64,000 nt of DNA from Glomus cerebriforme (lineage: Eukaryota; Glomeromycota; Glomeromycetes; Glomerales; Glomeraceae): positions 52,724 through 116,723 of the forward strand of contig QKYT01000311.1 of the NCBI GenBank assembly GCA_003550305.1, given 5' to 3'. The notes below the pieces were generated by a model. The model saw nothing but the letters and a program-made list of their open reading frames with translations. It did no database searches and had not been told where the DNA came from. The position numbers and the translations under genes are program-made. Positions 23,687 to 36,674 of this stretch are shown piece by piece. Within the stretch, counting starts at the first letter, position 1. Each line of letters begins with the position of its first letter.

Positions 23687-25792
23687 ATGAGTGAACCAGC
23701 GTAAGTTTTTTTTCTATTGTTATTGACAATTAATTCTCGAAAGCATAGAATGAATAATTGTTAGCTGTGATTATTTTGGCCAAAGTATATTTATAGTAGC
23801 ATGTACTAAAAACAAAAACATTGACATTATTATACTTATTAATGTAGTGGAGACTTTGGTCTTATCGGCCTTGCTGTTATGGTAAGCATAAATTAAATTA
23901 TAGTGTATATTGACATTTTATATTAACTAAGTTGGTGAATTAAATTCTTTTTTTTGCGATCAATATTTAGGGCCAAAATCTTATCCTTAACATTAATGAT
24001 CATGGCTACACTGTAGTTGCTTATAACAGAACTGTATCTAAAGTTGACCACTTCTTGGCTAATGAAGCCAAAGGTAAGTTCGTTATTTATTAATCTATCA
24101 ACATTTTATTTGGTTCTCGAAAATTATGATATATCTAATCAGTTTTTTGATTTCTTATACATGCAGGTACTAATATTATTGGTGCTAAATCTATCGAAGA
24201 TCTTGCTAGCAAATTAAAACGTCCACGAAAGATTATGCTTTTGGTTAAAGCCGGATCTGCCGTTGATGATTTCATTGAACAAATCATCCCTCACCTTGAT
24301 CAAGGTGATATAATCATTGATGGAGGTAATTCTCATTTCCCAGATACAATTCGCAGATGCAAATATTTGGAAGATAAAGGTTTCTTGTTCATCGGCTGTG
24401 GTGTATCTGGTGGTGAAGATGGTGCACGTTACGGTCCTTCACTTATGCCTGGGGGTTCTAAAGCTGCATGGTAAAAAAAAAATTATAAGTAAATTATCAT
24501 TTATTGAAATTCTTGAATTGTTTGTTAAACAATTTATTATTAGGGAACACGTAAAACCAATCTTCCAATCCATTGCTGCCAAAGCCAATGATGAACCATG
24601 TTGTGATTGGGTTGGTGAAACCGGTGCTGGTCATTATGTTAAAATGGTCCACAATGGTATCGAATATGGTGATATGCAACTTATTTGTGAAGCATATCAT
24701 TTAATGAAAGAAGGACTTGACCTTACTCATGATGAGATTGGTGACGTTTTTGAAAATTGGAACAAAGGTGAACTGGATTCCTTCTTGATTGATATTACTA
24801 AAGATATTGTGAGATTTAAGGATGAAGATGGTTCACCCTTAGTTGAAAAAATTAAGGATACTGCTGGTCAAGTGTGTATATCATAAATATAAATATTTTA
24901 TATATTAAATAACTTATCTAAATGGTTTTTCTTTCTATTATTATAGAAAGGTACTGGTAAATGGACTGCCATATCATCACTTGACCTTGGCATTCCAGTT
25001 ACATTAATTGGTGAAGCTGTTTACTCTCGTACACTTTCAGCCTTAAAGGATGAACGTGTACGTGCAAGCAAAATCTTGCCAGGACCAAAGAATAAAAAAT
25101 TCAAGGGTGATAAACAAGTGTTTATCAAACAATTAGGCCAAGCTTTGTATGCTTCAAAATTGATTTCTTATGCTCAAGGTTTTATGTTAATGCGTGAAGC
25201 TGCTAAGGATAATGATTGGGATTTAAATAATGCTGGTATTGCTTTAATGTGGCGTGGAGGATGTATTATTCGAAGGTAATTATAAAATTAAACTTTTTAT
25301 AAGCTAATTAGTAAAATCTCTAATTAAAAAAAAATTATTTTCAGCGCTTTTCTTGGTGATATTAAGAATGCTTATACCAAGAATCCAAAACTTGAAAATT
25401 TACTTTTTGATCCATTCTTCAAGAAAGCTATTGATGATGCTCAAGATTCCTGGCGTCAAGTTGTAGCAGAAGCAGCTATTCTTGGTATTCCAGCTCCAGC
25501 ATTATCAACTGCTTTGTCTTTCTATGATGGTTACAGACATGAAAAATTACCAGCTAATCTTTTGCAGGTAACTTTAAAAAAAAACATGATAAGTCAATTA
25601 ATTAAAATCAAGTTATAATAATTAATTAATTATAATTAATTAATTTTTTAGGCTCAAAGAGATTACTTTGGTGCGCATACTTTCAGATATCTTGATGAAT
25701 ATGTTGATGAAAAACATCCTAAAGATAAAGATGTTCATGTTAATTGGACTGGTCATGGTGGAAATGTGAGTTCATCAGCATATTTAGCTTAA
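23687..25792 (+). CDS. GND1: 6-phosphogluconate dehydrogenase, decarboxylating
   Basis: Eight exons: 23687-23700, 23848-23881, 23971-24073, 24167-24470, 24544-24871, 24947-25275, 25345-25567 and 25652-25792. They give 491 residues, the usual length, with every junction in phase. The enzyme oxidises 6-phosphogluconate to ribulose 5-phosphate and CO2 with NADP+, in the cytosolic oxidative pentose phosphate pathway. Visible motifs in order: dinucleotide-binding [12 protein letters not shown] (residues ~10-20), YNRT (NADP selectivity), [18 protein letters not shown] (substrate loop), [20 protein letters not shown] with the catalytic Lys, [19 protein letters not shown], and the C-terminal [10 protein letters not shown] tail. 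The first exon is only 14 nt (MSEP plus two bases). The gene looks intact and single-copy. It is flanked by AT-rich repeats on the right. Confidence 0.97.
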
Positions 25793-28586
25793 ATTGCATT
25801 AAAAGCAATTCAATGCTATATTCTATGGAATAGTATAAGTAGTAGTTAAATTTTCTTTTGTATTATTTATTTTATATGTATGATATTTAAATTATATAAG
25901 CAAATAAAATCTTTCAGATAAGTAAATATAAGATTAAATCTTTATATTTAATAAAATGGATGTGGTTTTATTGAATGATTTTTTTTGTAATTTGAAATTA
26001 TGGTATTTTATAGTATTTTAGTATTAATGCTATTATACTTGTTATTTTCATAAATTTCTGAAAATAACTGGATTATTTACTAATCTTTTAGGAATCTCAA
26101 AGGGAAGAAAGCATCAGTAAATAAAGTTTTTCATAAAATTTCTATTGAAATAACAGATTTATCTTATAATATATATATACTGATGGGTTTTATATTTAAC
26201 ATACTTTTTTCAAACTGTTTATAAACTAATGAAATAAGTAATAAAAAAATACCAATAGGATAATTAATAGATATGTAATATATATTATATATTTTTAGTC
26301 TTTACTAATATAAAATTCTTTAGTAAGTATTTGTAAAAGTTTTTTTTCAATTTTACTAATTATTTTTTTTTTTTTTTTTTAATATTTTATCTAATAAAAA
26401 AATATTTGAAATATTTAAAATAAGAATCAAAGTAAGTTATATAAATAATACAAATATTTAATTATCATTAATATATTTAATTAAAACTTTTTATTATTAA
26501 TTATATATAATTATTAGAATTAATTTAAATTTCACTCTAGGTGATTTTTGAGTTTAATCACTTTAGGTGATTTTAATAATAAAAAATTTTAATTCCTCCT
26601 CATCCTCTAATTTTATATTATATGTTAGTAAAATATAGTATGTAAACATCATGTTTATTTTTTATTTTAATGTTTCTTTTCTTTTTTCTTTCTTTTAAAC
26701 TGGATTTAATTTTATATTTTAGAATGATAAGTAATTTATTTATTTTTTTTTTATTTAAGAATATTTACTAAAACTTTTCTACTATTTTTTATGTATATTT
26801 TAGCTCTAAAAAACTTTTAAAATGAAATAATAACTTTCAGATTTTCTATCTTTGATTTCAAATGTAATTTCAACACTTTAGTAATAAATAAAGAATCTTT
26901 TTAAGATTAAGCAAAGTTATTTGGCAGGTTCAAATCTATTTACATATAAATTTTTATAAGTATAGGTTATATATTAAAAAAGTTACTAGCATTTTTTCAT
27001 AGCTATACTAATTTTTGAATTTCTGTATTTAACTTCAAAATGTATTTTCGATACTTTGATAATAAATTAAGAGTCTCTTTAAGATTAGGCAAAGTCATTC
27101 AATAGATTCAATAGAGTTATGTATATTTTTCATAACTGTACTAATTTTTAAATTTTTATTTTTAACTTCAGAGCATAATTTTGATATTTTGGTATTAAAT
27201 AAAGTATTTCTTTAAGATTAAGAAAAGTGTTTCTATTCAATCATTACAATTAATAAATATTTTATTAATATTAACTTTAGAAATATTAATTAGATAACAA
27301 AAAAGCTTATACTTTATTATATTAAAAATAAAATACTTAGATTTCTTTTTATTCTATTTTTTATAAAAGTGATCTTTTATTTAATAAATATAGAAAAAAT
27401 AGATAAAGAACAAAATAAATAAAAAAATTTTTTTTTTAAAAATCTAATTACAGTTAAATTTCTATATAATCATTTTTATATAAGAGATTTTACATAAGTA
27501 CAAGACTTCTCACATACTTATTTTTATATATCTGGCTTAAAATATATATTATAATTTTTTATTATTACCAAAATAATTGTAATATATATATATTATATTA
27601 GTTTTATTAATATAAAAATCTTTTTATAATTATATAATTTCTGATTAGTTATATAATTTTATTTATTTCTACAGTATTAAAAAATTTTTATATACTATTT
27701 TATAATAAAAATTTATAATTTATACTATATAAATTATTAATATAAAAATAATTATTTTTTAATTTATAAATCTTTTTTTATAAAATTATTTTATTTTATT
27801 TTAAATATTCTTCTAATAGTATTGCAAGCAAATTTTACAATTTTATTTTTTAATTAAAATTATTTTTAAGTATATTTAAATATTTAATTTAAAAAACTAT
27901 TATTTTTATAAAAAAAAACTTGATTTGTTAATAATTTTTAAAAATTTAAAATATCTCATCATTTACTAATTCTAGAAATATAAAATTACTATCATTTAAT
28001 TTATCATTCTACAAATATAAACTACTATTATTAGATGTATTTCAATAAGAAAAATCTGATAAACTATATTTTATCCATTTCTGATCACTAAAATTTAAAT
28101 ATCTAAAATTTTCAAAAATTTTAAAAATCAATTTTTTACTATTATAATAGTAAATTAATCATATTCTTATATAATTATCAATTTTAATATAATAAATCTA
28201 GTAATTATAAAGAAGTCTAATTATATTTAAATTAATTTTTTTTTCAAACTATTAAATTTCTTTTAACTTGATATCTAAAAACTTATAATCAAATAATTTT
28301 TGTTAAACTAAATAATTTTACATTTATTATATAACAATTTATTAAAATTTTAAAGAGATTTTTTATACTATGATATTTTAATATAATTTACTTATTTAAT
28401 ATTATTTTTATATATATAATACATAGAATATATATTTATAATTTAAAATTAGTTAAATTAGTTCAATTAATTTTAAATCACTAATTTTTTATTTATAATT
28501 TTAAATAAAATTTTCTTAATTCTAGCTGAATTTATAATGCTAATCTAAATTCGAAAAATTCAAGTAAAGATAACATTTTATTTATA
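25793..28586. repeat. AT-rich gene desert with a degenerate tandem repeat
   Basis: There is no gene in about 2.8 kb. The 3' end of the 6PGDH transcript should lie in the first 150 bases (AATAAA at about 25903). A three-copy degenerate tandem repeat sits at about 26830-27235, and the rest is poly-A/T-like low complexity. Confidence 0.5.
26830..27235. repeat. Three-copy degenerate tandem repeat, unit about 135-175 nt
   Basis: Each unit carries, in order, a CATAACTRTACTAATTTTT-like block, an ACTTCAAAATGTAATTTTGA-like block, AATAAATAAAGARTCTCTTT, and ends in TTAAGATTAGGCAAAGT. The last block occurs near 26900, 27080 and 27212. Confidence 0.55.
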
Positions 28587-29187
28587 ATAAGTTGCCAAAA
28601 GTGATCAACTATCTAAAAATTAAATAAACTTAAACTTTTTAATAATAATTTTACATTTATTTTAAAGTTAAGAAACTATTTTAAGATATTTTTTTTTACT
28701 TAATTAATAATAAAATTATATATAAATATTTAATTTTAAAAGTAAAAAAAATTTTTACTTTTTTAACCAAAAACAGTTACAATAAAATAAATACCAAAAA
28801 TTAATTTTTTAACTCAAAAATAATTTATATTTTAAAAATTAGAAAGATTAAATTAGTAGTTATTGAAAAAATTAATTTTACATATAAAATTTGCAAAAAT
28901 TTATGATTTTTAAAAGTGGATTTCTTAATAACTACTGATCTAATTTTTTTGTTTTTTGAAATATAAGTTATTTTTGAATTAAAAAATTAATTTTTAGTAT
29001 TTATTTTATTATAACTGTTTTGATTTAAAAGATAAACCTTTTTTCACTTTTAAAATTAAATATTTATATATAATTTTACTATTAATTAAGTAAAAACAAT
29101 ATCTCCTTTAAAGTAAATGTAAAATTATTGTTAAAAAAGTTTGAATTTATTTAATATTTAAGTGATTAGTCATTTTTGGTAACCTAC
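28587..29187. mobile_element. ~600-bp AT-rich foldback element
   Basis: The left end GTTGCCAAAAGTGATCAACT and the right end AGTCATTTTTGGTAACCTAC are inverted copies. The arms continue as inverted repeats to the centre near 28890: ATTTAATTTTAAAAGTAAAA at about 28730 is answered near 29050, and AACAGTTACAATAAAATAAA at about 28775 is answered by TTTATTTTATTATAACTGTT at about 29000. It is non-coding. The ends differ from those of the 9944-10484 palindrome, so it is a separate family. Confidence 0.65.
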
Positions 29188-29289
29188 TGTATATAGTATA
29201 ATATAATATTTTTTTTATTAATATATTTTAATATTTTTAAAAATATTTCTATTGATTTTAAATATTAAAAATTTCAGTTTAATCAATTC

Positions 29290-31595
29290 AATTTGTACAA
29301 AAAAACATTAGAATTAACTCCATATAGAGATTCCTACTCATTAATTCCACCTACTGCTGACACTGATGATTTAGATGAATGCATTTTTACAGTCAGTAGG
29401 GATTCACCTCAGCATACTATCAAAAATCTTAAACTCACTGACCAACACTTTCTCCAAAGTTTCTCCTCTACATTACGTTTCATTAAACCTGACTGATTTG
29501 CTATTGGTTTTAGATAATAGTGTCCATTTACCGCAAATTACTATATCACATGTAGATCTAGTTCATGATTTATTAGCAGAACTACTCATCCGCTAACGTT
29601 TTACTGACACAGATATGGTCACAGCTCTAATGGAACTACTTGCACCTCACATTATTTCAAGAACCTACATTTTGATTTGTACACAAATAGATCACTCTGT
29701 CTTTCAAAAGATAATAGTTCTAAGATGAGAATTGGTTAGATTAATACTGCACATTCACATATTAAGTTCTCAGGATGCATTCACAACCTTCCATTCTTTA
29801 CTAAAGCAGAATTGGACGCTATACTTATGGCAGTCTTTACCATTTCAAGTCACTCTGTAGTTTTGATTTATATAGACAGTAAAAGTATAATCAAAACTCT
29901 TATAGATATTAAAGATTTAGTTAGTAATAATAGTTTAAAAAATAGGACTAGCAGTGATACTAGGAAAATATTTAGACATCATAATTATAGTTTATTGATA
30001 GACATTTGGATTTTTATTCATTAAAAACATTTAGATATAAATTTTATTAAAATTAAAGGATATTCTGTTATTAAAGACAATGATCTTGCAGACTTTTTAG
30101 CTAAACTAGGGATTAATTCTAATATTTCTATCACTTCTCACACTCTCTGTTCTAGAACTCATTTTTTACACTTTATTATATAGAACAATGATATCCTGAT
30201 AGACTTTAATCTGCAAAAACTTGTTAAATTATTACATAACATAGTCATTGGTAATAAATGGGTCACATTACACTTCAACTAAAATATTTATAATTCAACT
30301 TACTCTTTTGCAGAGTGGTCATTTTTGTGGTCCTCATTCGTGACACACAATAATAACCTTTGTTTTAACAATGATCTTCACTACTCTTTTATATATAGAT
30401 TAAAGCTTTTCAACTTACTTCTACCAGTAGGAGTTATTCTAGCTGAAAGAAATCTGACTTTATATTCTTTTTTTAAATGTTTGTATTATTCATATGCTAA
30501 AGAAACAGTGTACCATCTCACTGTATGTCCTGGACTTGATCATATCTAGACCAATATAAGGGCTTCATCAGTTAAAGAAATTATTATTCAATTAGATGAG
30601 TGGCTTTTAAAGATGTATTAGAATTCCATTATAGCCAGTCACATTATAACTACAGTTAAATTTTGGTTTTCTAGTTTCTTTTCAATCTTTAATATAATTG
30701 ATGATAATGGTAACAACACCCTATAGTTTTATCTTTTACATTCTATCATTAGTACCTATATATACACATGATTCCTTCACCAAGCTCACATGTTCAAATA
30801 ATTTAACATATCAGATTATGAACAGATTTATATTAATTTTTATTAAAGAATTCTATAATCAACTATAGATTTCTCATTGCAAACTTTTCAAAAAATGGGA
30901 AGAAGCTCATACTTCTGGGATGTCAGTACAGAATATAGCAGTTGGAGCTTCTTCCAACATATCTAATAGAAAAATTTTTTTCTACAAGAATGATATCCCT
31001 TATAATGAATTCAATCATCTGATTGCTGATAAATAATCAAGAATACAACAAGCTACTATCACTGGATTCCAAGTAGTCCAAAATTTTTTGAAGTTTGGTA
31101 TCATCCAAGATGCCTTTTTTTTTAAGAAGATATACTATCTATTAGATAAAATCCAGAATCTACATATTAAAAAAGTTCTGCAGTTTATTAGCTTGTGAAA
31201 AAATTGGAAATAATTCAGATAAATCAGATAGTTATAATTTTAGAAATAACTTTTCAAATAGAAACAATTTAGATAGTATTAATATTGACATTACAAAGGA
31301 TCTTAGCGGTAGTCTTAATAATAGTTTAATTAGTATGGATGGGATAAATAGACAAGATAAGGGTATTAATCTAGATAATTACATTGGTACAAGGTTAGAA
31401 GATTTGAGGTAGAGTATAAGAGCTGTTTACGTCAAGGAGAATTTGTTTGCAATTCCCATCCTTACAAACTAACAATCTTGCATGACAAGTTACATTTTTC
31501 TTTATAGAGAATGTATATGTAATTTATAGAATATATTCGTCATTTGACACTTAATACAATAAATACATTTAACTTGTCTTAAAAAAAAAAAATAA
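29290..31595 (+). pseudogene. 5'-truncated non-LTR retrotransposon (LINE) with RNase H domain
   Basis: Broken plus-strand frames carry the RNase H region found after the reverse transcriptase in I/R1/Tad-like elements: FDLYTNRSL (29660; the first catalytic Asp is changed), KMRIGWINTAHSHIKFSG, PFFTKAELDAILMAVF (catalytic Glu, 29805), SVVLIYIDSKSIIKTL (catalytic Asp, 29860) and IKGYSVIKDNDLADFLAKLG (final Asp, 30060). ETVYHLTVCP near 30510 resembles the following zinc knuckle. Stops occur throughout (for example 29494, 30022, 30547). The element ends with an ACTTGTCTT(A)n tail at 31578. No RT remains, so it was 5'-truncated at insertion or cut by the neighbouring foldback element. Confidence 0.72.
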
Positions 31596-31599
31596 AAAA

Positions 31600-32205
31600 A
31601 AATAAAATTAATAAATTAAAAAATATAATAAAAATAATAAATTAAAAAATATAATAAAAATAATAAATTAAAAAATATAATAAAAATAATAAATTAAAAA
31701 ATANNNNNNNNNNNNNNNNNNNNNNNNNNNNNNNNNNNNNNNNNNNNNNNNNNNNNNNNNNNNNNNNNNNNNNNNNNNNNNNNNNNNNNNNNNNNNNNNN
31801 NNNNNNNNNNNNNNNNNNNNNNNNNNNNNNNNNNNNNNNNNNNNNNNNNNNNNNNNNNNNNNNNNNNNNNNNNNNNNNNNNNNNNNNNNNNNNNNNNNNN
31901 NNNNNNNNNNNNNNNNNNNNNNNNNNNNNNNNNNNNNNNNNNNNNNNNNNNNNNNNNNNNNNNNNNNNNNNNNNNNNNNNNNNNNNNNNNNNNNNNNNNN
32001 NNNNNNNNNNNNNNNNNNNNNNNNNNNNNNNNNNNNNNNNNNNNNNNNNNNNNNNNNNNNNNNNNNNNNNNNNNNNNNNNNNNNNNNNNNNNNNNNNNNN
32101 NNNNNNNNNNNNNNNNNNNNNNNNNNNNATAATAAAAATAATAAATTAAAAAATATAATAAAAATAATAAATTAAAAAATATAATATAAAATAATAAATT
32201 AAATT
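31600..32205. repeat. 26-nt minisatellite interrupted by an assembly gap
   Basis: Perfect direct copies of the 26-nt unit ATAATAAAAATAATAAATTA+AAAAAT stand on both sides of an N run (31704-32128, 425 Ns). The array begins in the poly-A tail of the LINE, so it probably grew from that tail. The true array length is unknown because the gap lies inside it. Confidence 0.85.
31704..32128. other. Assembly gap (425 N)
   Basis: A run of N inside the 26-nt minisatellite; the size may be nominal. Single ambiguous bases elsewhere are at 19117, 19509, 19541, 19545, 19814, 54884, 54895 and 63841. Confidence 0.98.
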
Positions 32206-32691
32206 ATATAATATTACTTAAAAATTATATAATACAATTAAAAAATAAATAATAAAAAAAAAATAAACAAATTTTACTATAGGAATTTGTAAAAAAAAAT
32301 AATTTAGTGTGTATCAAAAAATCGTACTAATGTATGGATTTTATAAATATTATTATAACGTTTATTTTGCCTTTGTTATTAACCAAAACTAAAGAACCAA
32401 TACCTCCTAGTAGATTAATAATAAATTGTTATTTAATTAGTATTATTCAGGATGTATAAAATGCATCTGATGCATAAAATTTTTAATATATATTAGAATT
32501 AAAATTTATTACTAAGCTTTTTTAAGTAATTAATTTTTCTACAATCATATCATTCACATGTATATATATTATACTTATTTTTTTCTCACATTTCTTTTTT
32601 TTCATCTCCTTTCACTCTTTTTTATCTCTTTCTCTTTTTCTTATTTTCTTTCTCTTTTTTATTCTTTTTATTTTTACTTCTACTTATTATT

Positions 32692-35235
32692 ATGAGCAAT
32701 TCTGAATCTATTTTCAGTAAGTATTCCAATGATGAGTTTTTTGATGATAACTTTCTTAAAAATATTCTAAAAGATAGTAATTTTAGTAATAATAAAATTT
32801 TAGAAAGTGCTTCTTTCAATACAAAGTTAAATACTCAAACTTTGAAACTGGAAGTTGGTTTAACTTTTCTTATTTGAAAAGTTGCATTTGAATATATTAA
32901 AAATTAGGTATATCAGTAAAGGCTTTTATATTCATAAAGGGTGATCAGAAAAGGTTCAAAATAAGCGAAGAAAATAAATAATATTATGCCATTATGAAGA
33001 AGTTTATAATAATAGTTCAAAAAAAGATAAAAGTAAACTATTTAAAATATAATGTACTAATTGAAAATAGCATATTAATCTATTTCAACCAGTTAAAAAT
33101 TATGAAAATTTTATTATTTTTATTACTATATTATTTGATGAACATTTTGGGCATGATTTAAATCCTCTTGTATATTCTTTTAAAGCAAATAAAGCCTTTA
33201 TAAAGTCTATACTTGATAATATTAAATGGATGTACACATATAATTATTTAAAATTACTACAAATAAAACGTATGTTAAGAGTAAAATATAACAATAAAGT
33301 TTATAATCAGAATCTTTATAGAGTAATTAATAAATATTAGTATACTAAATTTCACCAATTGGATAATGATATTTCGACTCTTTAAATATCTTAAAATGTA
33401 TAAAGAAGATGATCTAAGTTAGATAATTTATAAAAATTGGATCATAAAACAAATACTTTAACAAAAATTTTTTGGATGAATCCTAAGCAATTAAAAGCTT
33501 GATACTAATATAATGATATAATTTTTAATGATAATACTTTAAAACAAATTGCTATGAAATGTTACTTTCCTTTTTTATGACCATTGATAATAATTTAAAA
33601 TCATGCATTGTAACTTAAGTATTGATAAACCATAAAACTAAAGATTCATATTCTTAGATTTTACAATGCACATTAAATGCAATAGGAATTGCTTCAAAAG
33701 TATTTGTAACAGATGCTAATTCTGGTATGGATATTGCCATTTGATTAAAATATTTATCTACCTTTTCTATATATTATATTTGACACATTAAATAGAATTT
33801 GCCTTTATAACTTAAATCTAAGCTTGATAAGTCATTTGAGAAATTTAAAAAAAGATTTTTACCATGTTAAAATAGCTTAATTCAAAAAATATTTGAACAA
33901 TAGTGGTCAAATTTATTGATAAAATATCAAAATACTATCAATTATCTTGAAAAATATCTTTATCCATCTAAGACTTTTTGAATACATGCATTTAGCATTA
34001 ATATTTTTACAATAAATGTGTAAACAACATTACGTTATAAATTTATTAATGCTACTTTTAAGCGGCTTTTGTATAACTTAAATAGTTTACTTATTGATAT
34101 ATTTTTAGCAGTTAAAGAACAATTAAAAGAAAAATAAGATAACTAATAAAGATTATACAAGTTAGAAAAATACTCTTTATTTATACAATCTGCTATTATT
34201 GCTTCATTCAAATGCTTTTATTAAAGTAATTGATAAATTTAAAGCATTTACTATTTTACCAATTTAGAAGATTATTTATAAAGAAATGGAATTAGCATTT
34301 AACTATAATGCAAAAGTATTAGAATAGAATTATATTAACAATGAAACCTTTTAGATAAGAAGTATTATTTTTTTTATGAAAAATATATCAAAATATATTT
34401 TCTGATTAAATTTTATATTTTTAGGGTTAGATATTTACTAATAATTTTATTGAAAATCAAGATATCTGATAAATTACATTTCAAAAACTTTTAGAAATAT
34501 GTAATCAAGAATCTATTAATAGTATTTGAAAAATCTGTTATTTGAGTTCTTTTAAAATACATTATATAGTTATTTTATTAAATGACAAAATATATAAGTA
34601 TTCATATTTATCTTTAATAACTTGTGGTATTATTTGTAGCCATTACTTTAGTGTAATATTACGAACATCAGAAGCTCAATTTCATATAGATTTTATCAAT
34701 TCACATTAGTTTATTTCAAATTGTTCAGATTTATAAAGTCAATTCTTTTATCCTACTTCAAAATTTACATCAGAATTGGAGATTCCATTTTTAAAACCTA
34801 ATAATATTTCTGATTTTCTTAATTCAATAAATATTTCTAATTCAAGTTACAAATAATCCATATAGTTCTTTAAGCAAATAATAGTTATATTATATGAATA
34901 TATAAGGATTAGTTAAACAAGCTAATCAAATTACTTGCAAATCTTATAATAAAAGTTTTATTAATTTGCTTCAAGAATATATTAATAATAAGAATTATGA
35001 AACTTTGAATAATCAACCTAATTTAAGTTCTACAGTTGATCAAGAAAATGTTAATCAAATTAGAAATCCTTTGATTAGATATCCTAAAGAAAGACCTGTA
35101 GAAATTACAAGATTTAGAGGACCTTTAGAAATCTCAAATAGATTCAATACTATTAATAATAGAATTCAGAATAGATACAGTTTGTGTAATAACATGAGTC
35201 ATAACTATACAATATGTTTATTAAATCCTAATTAG
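32692..35235 (+). pseudogene. MULE/FAR1-type transposase, heavily decayed
   Basis: The N-terminus MSNSESIFSKYSNDEFFDDN is open to 32877. After that, broken frames retain the family order. First comes a His-rich FAR1-like part (FDEHFGHDLNPLVYSFKANK, 33134). Next are the MULE transposase landmarks FWMNPKQLKA (33470), LINHKTKDSYS (33630) and FVTDANSGMDIAI (33700, the second catalytic Asp region), followed by YLEKYLYPSKTF (33940). The C-terminus 34966-35235 (GPLEISNRFNTINNRIQNRY, SLCNNMSHNYTICLLNPN) is a CCHC-like knuckle in which the first Cys has become Tyr. More than 20 stops are present. A shared GTATAAAATGCA block stands inverted at 32454-32465 and 35517-35528 and probably marks the eroded terminal repeats. 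Confidence 0.72.
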
Positions 35236-35752
35236 AAAAAAAAGGAGACAAGAGTAATAGTGGATAATAGTTATGAAGTTATAGTTAGCTTTGATTACTA
35301 GTATTATTAAAAACTCACTATTATATTGAATTAAATTTTTTTATATGTGTTTTATTTTATTGTATTTCAATTTTCTCTATATAATTATATATATTAAAAG
35401 AAATATATATGAAAATTTAATATGCATTGCTTTATTTTTAAAAAAATTTTATTTAAATTTTTAAATTATATGCAGAATTTTCAAATTCAAAAAGTTTATA
35501 TATAATTTGTATATCCTGCATTTTATACAGATGCACAGGAAAAAAACCTTTTTATTATTATTAATTATTATTATAAATTATTTTTTATTTATTAATAATA
35601 ATAGAATTAATTATACAATTATATTTTAAAATCAATATTATATAATTATGAATTTGAAACAAAAAGTGTGTAACAATATAATATATATATATTATATTTA
35701 AATTTTTTAATTTTTTTAAAAAAAAACTTCTTTTACTTTTCTTTTATTTATA

Positions 35753-36674
35753 ATGAAAGGCAGTTATTGTATTGCTTCTTCTTCTACTCCTATTGCTTCT
35801 GCTACTTCTATTTATATTAGTCAAGAAATTAATCGTCTTTCTATTATTAATATAGAAGAATTTTCTAATAAAGATATTCTTATATTATTAACTTATTTTA
35901 TTAAAAATAAAAGTAAAATATCTGTTATAAAAAAATTTTTTGAAAATAGTTCTGATAAAGAAAAACTTAAATATTTAAGAAAAGTATTAACATCAGGTAT
36001 ATTTTTAAAATAATTTAATATATTATAATATATTATTATTATTAAATATTCATTAAACTTTATATTTATTTTTATTTTTTATTAACAAATAAATTAATAT
36101 ACTAATTTTACTTTTATACTTTTTATTTTATTTATTTATTAATTTATATTTTTATTATATTAGAAATAAGAAATTTAACAGCTAATATGACAACAGAATT
36201 TCAATTTTTAGGTATTATAATTTTTATAAATTTTATTATCTTTATTTATATTTTATTTAATTATAATATAATTTAAAAAAAAAAATAAAAAAAAAATAGA
36301 TTTATAGTAATAAATTTATTTATATTACTTTAAAATATTAATTAAATTTTTTTTTAAAAAAGGGTTTCCAAATGTTTTTACTTTTTATAAAAGAAGAAAT
36401 ACTTTAATGACAAATAATACTTTAATGATTAGATCTAATGGTAATAATTATATATAGTATTTTAAATTATATATATATATATTTATTTATTTTTGATTTT
36501 TTTCATTTGTTATTTTTAGATGATCAAAATTATTTGGAGACAGAAAAAGAAAGTAAGTATATATAATTATAATAATTATAATATTATATTATTTTAATGA
36601 TGTATTTTGAATATCTATTATATATAAAACATTATTTTATTTTTATAGAATGGGAAAATCTTACTTATTTTTAA
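35753..36674 (+). CDS. Intact five-exon gene, product unrecognised (141 aa)
   Basis: Exons 35753-35996, 36164-36211, 36363-36440, 36520-36552 and 36649-36674 join in one open frame. All four introns are GT-AG and all are phase 1. The protein opens MKGSYCIASSSTPIASATSI and contains LSIINIEEFSNKDILILLTY and FFENSSDKEKLKYLRKVLTS, predicted helices with charged faces. It then runs TEFQFLGFPNVFTFYKRRNT, LMTNNTLMIRSNDDQNYLET, and ends EKEKWENLTYF. There is no signal peptide, membrane segment or zinc motif. I know of no family. That five tiny exons still join without a stop, inside a very AT-rich repeat zone where neighbouring frames are riddled with stops, argues for a functional or very young gene. 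The start is the first ATG in frame, 30 bases after a pyrimidine-rich stretch. Confidence 0.68.

Noticed and set aside
24317..24886. 189-aa plus-strand frame read as one unspliced protein
   Set aside because: Its first part is out of frame; the conserved 6PGDH sequence requires the intron at 24471-24543.
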